A DNA stretch of 64,000 nucleotides from Enhygromyxa salina (GTDB lineage Bacteria > Myxococcota_A > Polyangia > Nannocystales > Nannocystaceae), in NCBI RefSeq assembly GCF_002994615.1, contig NZ_PVNK01000152.1, forward strand, positions 34,591 through 98,590. Reading direction: 5' to 3'. Positions 41,110-47,136 of the stretch are shown here, piece after piece. The notes below the pieces were generated by a model, which did no database searches, had not been told where the DNA came from, and saw only the letters and a program-made list of their open reading frames with translations. Position 1 is the first letter of the stretch, and the number at the start of each line of letters is the position of its first letter. A program made the translations under genes and the position numbers.

Positions 41110-41522
41110 ACCGGAGGCTAGCAGCTCGAGCTGTCGATCTCGGCGTCGACGCCAAGCTTCGAGCTGGGGCCCCCGCTGGTCGCAGGTCTGGCTCCGGGCC
41201 GCCGCGATCTCGCGCCGCGCGGCAGCTTCCGGTGACGCCGCGTCACGCTTCGCCCCGACCGCGCCGAACCGCCCCCCAGGCGAGTGATCGTCGGTGACGT
41301 CGGGTCGAGCCCGAACCGCGACTCGGGATCGAAGGGCCGAAGCCGGCTCCGAACGCGGGTTCGAGGCCGATGTCGAGTTCGGTTAACGGACGGCGGCGAA
41401 CGGTTCGAGGGGCGATCGAACCGTGCGTCACCGTGATCCCATCGTGGCCCTCGCGTCCCTGACGGTCAGGCCTCTCGCGCTTCATCGTGTTCGAGCCCGC
41501 CCCCGAGCAGGAACGCATCCCG
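41110..41522 (+). promoter_or_regulatory. Non-coding leader with palindrome, upstream of BRO-N-like gene
   Basis: No gene is visible in these 413 bp. A palindrome CGGTTCGA-ggggcga-TCGAACCG lies at 41401-41423 and could be an operator. Further on, GTCCCTGACGGTC-aGGCC (41454-41472) and GTCGGTGACG (about 41290) recur almost exactly in the leader of the second LuxR-type gene (43105-43265). The region is therefore probably a regulatory leader. The operator and promoter roles are inferred, not shown. Confidence 0.4.
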
Positions 41523-42449
41523 ATGTTCGAAGACCACGATTACGACCACCCGGCCGAACAGGCTTGGACAGAGCCGACCCGACCACCAACGGGGGTCAGC
41601 TTCGTCGGTAGCTTCGAGGGGCGGGCTTTCATTACTTGTGACTTTGACGGCAAGCCCTGCTGGCTCGCCGATGAGGTCGCCGCAATCCTCGGCCTCGGCG
41701 GCGCCTCGGAGCTCGCCCGGCGCCTCGCAATCGACTGGTCTGAGGACGCCCAGGAGGGCAAGCACTGGGTCCGGATCGGCGAGCTCGAGCTCGACGAGCT
41801 CCGCGCGGACTTGAGCGAGCGCGGCGTGATCTTGGCTGCGAGCCTCGCCGAGGCCCGCAGCGCGCTGCTGCTGCTCGAGCCCGGCCTGGCCCTCGCCGTC
41901 GAGCGCAGCTCCACGGATCCGAGCCAGCCAAGCGCCGGTCGTCGGCTGCTGCGTCACGTCTGCGAGCGAGTGATCCCGGCGGTCGGCGCGATCCGACGAC
42001 CGAGCGGCTCGGCGCTCGAGCGCGAGGCCGCCAGCATCACGCGCGAGCGCATCGAGCTCGAGCGGCGACGCTGGGAGTACGACGCGCTCGAGGGCCTGTG
42101 CGACGCGCTCGACGGCCGCGCAGAGATCGACGCCGAGGTCATCTGGGCCTACCGCATCGTCGCCGCCGAGATCGCCCTGTCTGGCGAGCTGTGGCAGCTC
42201 AAGCCGACGATCGAGCACGGCTGGCTCAGCCCCACGCAGGTCGCGAGGCGTCACCTCGGGGTCACGCCCCAGCGCGTCGGTCAAATCATCAGTTTGCTCG
42301 GCCTGCGCGAAAGCAAGGTTCACAGCAAAGCAGTCCTCAACAAGACGGTCGGCCGCGACCGCGCCGTCGTCACCCATATCTACAGTCCGGCCGCGGTCGG
42401 GCTAATCGAGCGCGAGCTCAGAAGTCGAGGTTATCGCCGTGTCGAATAA
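41523..42449 (+). CDS. BRO-N/antirepressor-like protein with HTH
   Basis: 308 residues from ATG 41523, which has AGGA upstream; GTG 41487 is possible. Residues about 30-90 (RAFITCDFDGKPCWLADEVA, then AILGLGGASELARRL) resemble the BRO-N domain of phage antirepressors, including the W(L/F)xxxDVA(x)xLG pattern. The middle is helical and charged. Near the C-terminus SPTQVARRHLGVTPQRVGQI looks like a DNA-binding helix-turn-helix. It overlaps the next gene, a LuxR-type HTH protein, by 11 bp, so the two are coupled. It could be a relic of phage origin adapted as a regulator; no other phage genes are near. The BRO-N link is a pattern judgement. Confidence 0.55.
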   Translation: MFEDHDYDHPAEQAWTEPTRPPTGVSFVGSFEGRAFITCDFDGKPCWLADEVAAILGLGGASELARRLAIDWSEDAQEGKHWVRIGELELDELRADLSERGVILAASLAEARSALLLLEPGLALAVERSSTDPSQPSAGRRLLRHVCERVIPAVGAIRRPSGSALEREAASITRERIELERRRWEYDALEGLCDALDGRAEIDAEVIWAYRIVAAEIALSGELWQLKPTIEHGWLSPTQVARRHLGVTPQRVGQIISLLGLRESKVHSKAVLNKTVGRDRAVVTHIYSPAAVGLIERELRSRGYRRVE

Positions 42450-42984
42450 TACAACTGTCGCCCTCATTCCTCCTCCCACTCCCACCACGACCACCTCCAG
42501 TGAAGTCCGCATTTGGGTCGATCTCGATGAAGACGCCAATCGCGTGAGCGCGGTGCTCGAGGCCCTCGGGTACACCGTCCTGCGCGAGCTCGAGCAGGGC
42601 GACGGACCCTCGCGCCTGCGCTGGGCCGTCAACCGCCTCGCGCGTCGACACAAGCTGACCGCGCGCGAGCAAGACATCCTCGAGTGCGTGCTCGCCGGGC
42701 GCAACAACGGCGAGATCGGTCTGGATCTGGAGATCAGCCGCGCGACCGTGAAGTGGCACATGCACAACATCTTCGCCAAGACCAACACCTCCAATCGTGA
42801 GAGCCTCCTGCGCCTCGCGCTGCAGCTCGGCGGCAGCCGCGAGCAAGACTCGGCCGAGCAAGACTCGCCGCAGCCGCGCCAGTCGCAGCTTCCGACCGAG
42901 CCGCACACCTCGGTCACGGTCAAGCCGCACGAGCCCCGCGAGGTCATCCCGGCCGCGGCGGTGCCCTCGAAGTCCTGGTTCTGA
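42439..42984 (+). CDS. LuxR-type HTH regulator, paralogue A
   Basis: 181 residues from GTG 42439. A Thr-rich start is followed by a small domain (about 22-66, SEVRIWVDLDEDANRVSAVL). A LuxR/GerE-type helix-turn-helix comes next: LTAREQDILECVLAGRNNGE, then ISRATVKWHMHNIFAKT. A disordered Glu/Gln/Pro tail ends VPSKSWF. No receiver or autoinducer-binding domain is present. It closely resembles the protein at 43303-43986, including the start, the HTH and the terminal PSKSW. It overlaps the BRO-N-like gene and may be co-expressed with it. Confidence 0.85.
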   Translation: MSNNTTVALIPPPTPTTTTSSEVRIWVDLDEDANRVSAVLEALGYTVLRELEQGDGPSRLRWAVNRLARRHKLTAREQDILECVLAGRNNGEIGLDLEISRATVKWHMHNIFAKTNTSNRESLLRLALQLGGSREQDSAEQDSPQPRQSQLPTEPHTSVTVKPHEPREVIPAAAVPSKSWF

Positions 42985-43302
42985 TCTCGAGGCGTAGCTT
43001 ACTTACGCGGGCGGCCTTCGGGTCGCCCGCACTTTTTTAACCGCCGCGACCTGCCGAGCTCAGCCGCGGTGACCCCCCGACATCGCGGGCGGGTGATGGT
43101 TACAGTCGGTGACGCCAGGTTCGGGATGGGCTCGGCCTTCGCGCACCCCGCCTCAGCGGCCGAATTCGAGGGTTTGGGGCCCATCCCATCGGCCGGCCGT
43201 CACCGACTCGCGGTTCGTGTCGGAGACCCGTCGGTGGCACTGGGGTCCCTGACGGTCCGGCCCCTCCGGTCGCATGGTGGCTTCGCAACCGGAGAACAGC
43301 TC
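42985..43302 (+). promoter_or_regulatory. Non-coding leader of the second LuxR-type gene
   Basis: No gene is visible in these 318 bp. Two stretches match the leader of the BRO-N-like gene: GTCGGTGACGCCAGGT near 43105, and GTCCCTGACGGTC-cGGCCCCTC at 43244-43265. The inverted repeat GCGGGCGGCC-ttcgg-GTCGCCCGC (about 43008-43030) followed by ACTTTTTTAA lies just after the stop of paralogue A and is a probable terminator. The frame open upstream of 43303 is rejected because it has no similarity to paralogue A. Confidence 0.45.
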
Positions 43303-43986
43303 GTGACCAACACCGACATCACCACCACCACCACTGAAGTCCACATTCGCGTCGCCCACGATCAGGACGCCAGCCGCATCAGCGCCGTGCTCGAGGCCCT
43401 CGGCTACAGCGTCCTGCGTCAGCTCGACGAGGGCGACGGCCCCCAGCGCCTGCGCTGGGCGATGACGCGCCTCGCCCGTCGCCACAAGCTGACGGCGCGC
43501 GAGCGCGACATCCTCGAGCTCGTGCTCGACGGGCGCTCCAACGTCGAGATCGGGCGCAAGCTCGAGATCAGCCGAGCGACCGTGAAGTGGCACATGCACA
43601 ACGTGTTCGCCAAGACCAACACCGGCAACCGCGAGAGCCTCCTGCGCCTCGCGCTGCAGCTCGGCGGCGGCGCGGACACGGTCGACGAGACGCCGACGGC
43701 CAGCGTCGTCGCGCCCACGCCCGCTGCGTCCGCGCCCGCGCCAATGCCCGCTGCGTCCGCGCCCGCTGTGTCCGCGCCCGCTGCGTCCGCGCCCGCGCCG
43801 ATGCCCGCCGGACCCACGCGCGAGCCTCAGGTCACCTCTGTCGGCGGGGTCGGGCGCACGCCAAAGCTCAGCAGCCGCAGCGAGCTCGGACACTGGGCCT
43901 CGCCCGAGGACGTCACGGCGCGGATCGACTTCGACCAGCCCCGGGTGCCCTCGGCCGACTCGATCCCCTCGAAGAGCTGGCAGTAG
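43303..43986 (+). CDS. LuxR-type HTH regulator, paralogue B
   Basis: 227 residues from GTG 43303, with GGAGAA eight bases upstream. The N-terminal domain and HTH (LTARERDILELVLDGRSNVE, ISRATVKWHMHNVFAKT) are nearly the same as in paralogue A. The linker differs: a long Ala/Ser/Pro tract of SAPAPMPAA type, encoded by imperfect short repeats (about 43710-43810), then a further segment and the terminal IPSKSWQ. No sensor domain is visible. The pair looks like a tandem duplication that kept its leader. It converges with the glutathione peroxidase gene. Confidence 0.85.
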   Translation: MTNTDITTTTTEVHIRVAHDQDASRISAVLEALGYSVLRQLDEGDGPQRLRWAMTRLARRHKLTARERDILELVLDGRSNVEIGRKLEISRATVKWHMHNVFAKTNTGNRESLLRLALQLGGGADTVDETPTASVVAPTPAASAPAPMPAASAPAVSAPAASAPAPMPAGPTREPQVTSVGGVGRTPKLSSRSELGHWASPEDVTARIDFDQPRVPSADSIPSKSWQ

Positions 43987-43989
43987 CGG

Positions 43990-44100
43990 ACACCAGCTAC
44001 ACATCAGCCCCCTTTGGACCCGCCCACCGAGCGAGGACCGAGCGACCTGCCGCGCAGCGGCAGCGCGTGGCAAAGCCCAAGGTCGCCAGGGGGGTCTAAC
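43990..44100 (-). repeat. Dispersed copy of the convergent-end intergenic repeat
   Basis: This segment matches 2431-2515: CGCCCACCGAGCGAGG, then CGAGCGACC, a GCCGC...GCGGC hairpin, GTGGCAAAGCCC and GGGGGGTCTAA. It fills the gap between a plus-strand gene ending at 43986 and a minus-strand gene ending at 44107, the same context as the first array. Confidence 0.8.
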
Positions 44101-44106
44101 GAGCCA

Positions 44107-44592
44107 TCAGCCCAACAGCCCCTCGAGCTTGGCCACGAGATCGCGGGGCTTGACGTTGGACGCGATCCGCTCGACGACCTTCCCTTGGCGATCGACGATG
44201 AACTTCGTGAAGTTCCACTTGATCGCCGCCGTGCCCAGGATGCCCCGGGCCGCGCGCTTGAGGTACTGGTAGAGCGGATGCGCGCCCTTGCCATTGACCT
44301 CGATCTTGGCGTGCATCGGGAACGTGACCCCGTAGTTGGTCTGGGCGAACTCGAGGATCTCGGCGTTGGTGCCCGGCTCCTGACCACCGAACTGATTGCA
44401 GGGGAAGGCCAGCACGCGCAGACCCCTGGCTTCGTACTGCTCGTGCAGCGCTTGCAGCTCACCTAGCTGCGGCGTGAAGCCTCACTTGCTCGCGGTGTTG
44501 ACGATCAGCAAGACCTCGCCGCGATACTTGTCCATCGACTCGCGCTCGCCGGTGATCGTCTCGACCTCGAAATCGTAGATGCTGGTGCTCAC
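44107..44592 (-). CDS. Glutathione peroxidase, probable selenoprotein (in-frame TGA)
   Basis: 161 residues from GTG 44592, read through a TGA at 44482-44484 (codon 37). The context is NTASK-U-GFTPQ, exactly the catalytic Cys/Sec position of glutathione peroxidases. The rest of the tetrad is present: Gln71 in PCNQFGGQEPG and Trp126-Asn127 in KWNFTKF. Length and the AFPCNQFGGQE motif fit the bacterial, monomeric GPx type that reduces peroxides. Frame and similarity continue without shift on both sides of the TGA. A SECIS-like hairpin follows it (44454-44470). The gene lies 45 bp after a paraoxonase gene. A point mutation of TGC/TGT to TGA is the main alternative; a caller that treats TGA as stop would report only the C-terminal part. 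Confidence 0.88.
44454..44470 (-). promoter_or_regulatory. Bacterial SECIS-like hairpin after the TGA codon
   Basis: On the coding strand, 11 nt after the TGA, GCAGCT-AGGTG-AGCTGC forms a perfect 6-bp stem with a 5-nt loop. A CGC/GCG pairing extends it below. The loop starts 17 nt after the TGA and contains GGU. This is the same spacing and nearly the same loop as the E. coli fdhF element (17 nt, AGGUCU). It would recruit SelB for selenocysteine insertion. Confidence 0.75.
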
Positions 44593-44637
44593 GCGCGCAT
44601 TAGAACCGAATCGAAGCTGCGAGACAAGCCGTCAGGC

Positions 44638-45771
44638 CTACTCGCTGTCCGCCCCCCGCCAACAATCCAGCAACCAGGCATCAAACACCGACCCAACCAA
44701 GAACCGCCCCTCCCCGAGCCCCAGCGCCACGCTCGAGCCCGAGATGTCACTTCCATCCGAGAGCATCACATTTTCGGTGTGCCACGCCCCCGCCTCGCTG
44801 CGCTCGAGCCGAAACACCTGCGAGGGCGAGCGCTTGGCGGGGTCCTTCGAGTAGCCCCGAAAGGTCAGCAGCTTCGGGTGCGCCCCAACCCACAGCGCCC
44901 CATCCTCGGAGATCGTGATGTTGTCGGGCCCGCGCACGGGCAGCGTCTCACGCCGAGTCAGCGCCCCCGACGCGGCGTCGCGGCTGAACACGTGAATTCG
45001 CGCGTCGGTCACCGACGCGACATAGACCGTCGCCCCGTCGTGACTGACCGCGATCCCGTTGGCGAAGTGGATGTCCCGCGCGACGACCGAAAAATTCGCG
45101 CCGTCCCAGTACAGCACGTGGCCCCGCGCGAGGCGGCCGTACTCCTCGAGCTTGTGACCGAGCTTGGTCTGCGCGAGGTGATCGTTGGTCACATAGAAGC
45201 GCTCCTCGTCGACCGGCGCGACGTCGTTGGGGCTGACCAAGAGCGGATCCGCGATCGTGCGATCGTGCGCGAGCCGAACGACGCCGCCCTCGCCGATCAC
45301 ATCGAAGACCTCGATCGTGTGCCCCGGCCCGTCGGAGTCGTCGTTGGGTCCAAACAGCGACTCCCGCGGGTGGTTGACCACAAACAGGCGCTCCTGCTTC
45401 GCGCTGGCCGGGGTCAGGCCGATACCGTGGGGGTGAAACAACGCCGGCTCGTCACCGCTGGCCTCGTAGACCGTGCTGATCCCGGTCGTGAGCGAGTAGT
45501 AGTGGATCGCCCCGCGGACGGGCTCGCCCGCGACGGTGGCGCGGCGGTCGTCGGACGACACGAAGGCCCCGCCCTCGGGCATCCCCGACGCGCGCGTGAA
45601 CGCCATGTCCTCGGGCCCGATCACGCCCTCGACCCGGTGGCACTCCGAATCGGAGTGGTACCCGAGCGAGGATAGCTCGCCAGCGAGAGCCAGCAGGTAG
45701 ATGCCCCAGCCAAGGCCGGGCACGAGCACGAGCACGAGCAATGCGAGGGCTATCCGACGAGCGCGCAACAT
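44638..45771 (-). CDS. Paraoxonase/arylesterase-family lactonase
   Basis: 377 residues. An N-terminal helix (IALALLVLVLVPGLGWGIYL) anchors a six-bladed propeller. Calcium ligands of the PON family can be placed at Glu54-Asp55 (GPEDMAF), Asn182-Asp183 (SPNDVAP), Asn238 (FANGIAVS) and Asp283-Asn284 (GPDNITI). The His dyad is His115 (PHGIG) and His134 (VVNHP), matching PON1 positions. Family members hydrolyse lactones, including acyl-homoserine lactones, and aryl esters. The gene lies between the ion channel gene (52 bp) and the glutathione peroxidase (45 bp), so the three may form an operon dealing with lipid or peroxide stress; that link is inferred. Confidence 0.9.
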   Translation of the reverse strand: MLRARRIALALLVLVLVPGLGWGIYLLALAGELSSLGYHSDSECHRVEGVIGPEDMAFTRASGMPEGGAFVSSDDRRATVAGEPVRGAIHYYSLTTGISTVYEASGDEPALFHPHGIGLTPASAKQERLFVVNHPRESLFGPNDDSDGPGHTIEVFDVIGEGGVVRLAHDRTIADPLLVSPNDVAPVDEERFYVTNDHLAQTKLGHKLEEYGRLARGHVLYWDGANFSVVARDIHFANGIAVSHDGATVYVASVTDARIHVFSRDAASGALTRRETLPVRGPDNITISEDGALWVGAHPKLLTFRGYSKDPAKRSPSQVFRLERSEAGAWHTENVMLSDGSDISGSSVALGLGEGRFLVGSVFDAWLLDCWRGADSE

Positions 45772-45823
45772 GACTCACCGTAGCCCGACGCGAACCCCCT
45801 TGCACCCTCGTGCATGAATTGCG

Positions 45824-46867
45824 TCAGTCGAATTTCAGCCCCCGAACCTTCTCGGGCAACACCCGGTTGACCGCCTCGCGCAGGGCGCTACCCTCGCCGA
45901 CCGCGATCGCGTAGTCCTGGCGCTGGAACAGCCCGGGGATCAGCTCGATCGACAGCCCCGGCTCCTCGACCATCGCCCGGCGCAGCAGCGGGGCGTCCCA
46001 GACCAGCGCCTCGATCTCACCGCCGGTCAACGCAGCCAGGGCCGCGTCGGCGTCGGCGTACTCCTGAGCGACGATCTTCTCGTCGCGCAAGAACGCCGCC
46101 CCGGTCGTCGACGCGATCGCGCCGACCTCGAAGCGGCCGAGGTCCTCGGGCCCACGGATCCGCGCGTCGAGTCGCTCGACGGTCAGCGACGAGGCGATCG
46201 TCGCGGTCACGCTCGCGATGATCACCATCGACATCAACATCCAGATCAGCGCCACCGCCCGGCCCGGCGCGCTCTTGGGCGCCTTGTCGCCGTAGCCGAC
46301 CGTCGTCATCGTGACCGTTGCCCACCAAAACCCGGTCGCGACCCCGCGGCTCGGGCTGTCGGGGAATTGCTCGGGGTTGGCCCGTCGCTCGAGCCCCCAG
46401 ACCACCGTGCCGACCGCGAGCTGGATCAGCGCGAGCGCGCCGATCAGCTCGAGGAAGGCCAGCGAGAACACGGTCTCGAGCACGCCGCGCCAGTAGGGGT
46501 CGCGCTTGTTCGAGACCGCGATCGCGAGCCCGGTCGTGTAGAAGGGGTGGGTGAAGTCGACGAGCTCCTCGCGCTCGGAGGTCACGGTCAGCGCGGCCAC
46601 GCCCGCGTCGTAGCGGCCCGCGGCGACCCCTTCGATCATCTCGTCGAGGCTGACCTCCTCGAGCTCGTAGTCGAGCTCGAGGTCGGCCGCGATCTCGCGC
46701 CACAGCTCGATGCTCGTCCCCGTCCACTCGCCGTCGGGGCCGCGGACAGAGAAGGGCGGCGCCGACTTGACCGCGATCTTCAGGGGCTGCTCGGCCGGAG
46801 CCGCGCGGACGGGTGCGGCCCACGCGAGCGCCAGAATCGAGAACACGAGAATCTGCAGCCGCGACAT
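45824..46867 (-). CDS. Ionotropic-glutamate-receptor-like potassium channel
   Basis: 347 residues from ATG 46867. A signal peptide (LVFSILALAWAAPVRA) precedes the first half of a solute-binding domain (LKIAVKSAPPFSVRG to about 120, with LTVTSEREELVDFTHPFY carrying the ligand Arg). The pore module follows: helix about 135-155, then FWWATVTMTTVGYGDKAP with the K+ filter TVGYGD (189-194), then a helix at about 203-227. The second half of the binding domain comes last. This arrangement is that of GluR0-type prokaryotic glutamate receptor channels. Ligand and physiological role are unknown. It is divergent from the glycyl radical enzyme gene. Confidence 0.93.
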   Translation of the reverse strand: MSRLQILVFSILALAWAAPVRAAPAEQPLKIAVKSAPPFSVRGPDGEWTGTSIELWREIAADLELDYELEEVSLDEMIEGVAAGRYDAGVAALTVTSEREELVDFTHPFYTTGLAIAVSNKRDPYWRGVLETVFSLAFLELIGALALIQLAVGTVVWGLERRANPEQFPDSPSRGVATGFWWATVTMTTVGYGDKAPKSAPGRAVALIWMLMSMVIIASVTATIASSLTVERLDARIRGPEDLGRFEVGAIASTTGAAFLRDEKIVAQEYADADAALAALTGGEIEALVWDAPLLRRAMVEEPGLSIELIPGLFQRQDYAIAVGEGSALREAVNRVLPEKVRGLKFD

Positions 46868-47136
46868 GTTTGGAGCTCGACTGTACTCGACACAGCGCGT
46901 CGGCGTCGACGTCGACGGCGACATCTGGACGACCCCCGACAAGCGGAGCCGGGCGTCCCCCGTCGACTTGGAGGACTCGAGCCTCCAGTCGATCGAGGGC
47001 TTCGTCGGCGCTCGACAGCGTGGCCTGCAACCCGCCGGAGTGATCCGGGCATGGGGCGACGCGACTCCAAACGGATCGCCGCTCTCGCTGCAAGACTTGC
47101 AGGTGCCGGGTGCTCGCGGCGACCCATACTGCGCTC
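46868..47136. promoter_or_regulatory. Divergent intergenic region with a hairpin
   Basis: This gap separates the channel gene (minus) from the glycyl radical enzyme gene (plus). A stem at 46965-46990 (GACtTGGAGG-actcgag-CCTCCAGTC, one bulged T) is the only structure seen. A second short inverted repeat, CTGCAAGACTTGCAG (47089-47103), lies 34 bp before the plus-strand start. Either could be a regulator site; no promoter elements could be assigned. Confidence 0.3.

Noticed and set aside
43069..43302. N-terminal extension of LuxR-type paralogue B
   Set aside because: Paralogue A lacks it, GTG 43303 has a good ribosome site, and the region matches the other gene's non-coding leader.
44107..44415. 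Short glutathione peroxidase starting at 44415
   Set aside because: This form lacks the catalytic Cys/Sec segment; the family similarity clearly continues upstream through the TGA in the same frame.
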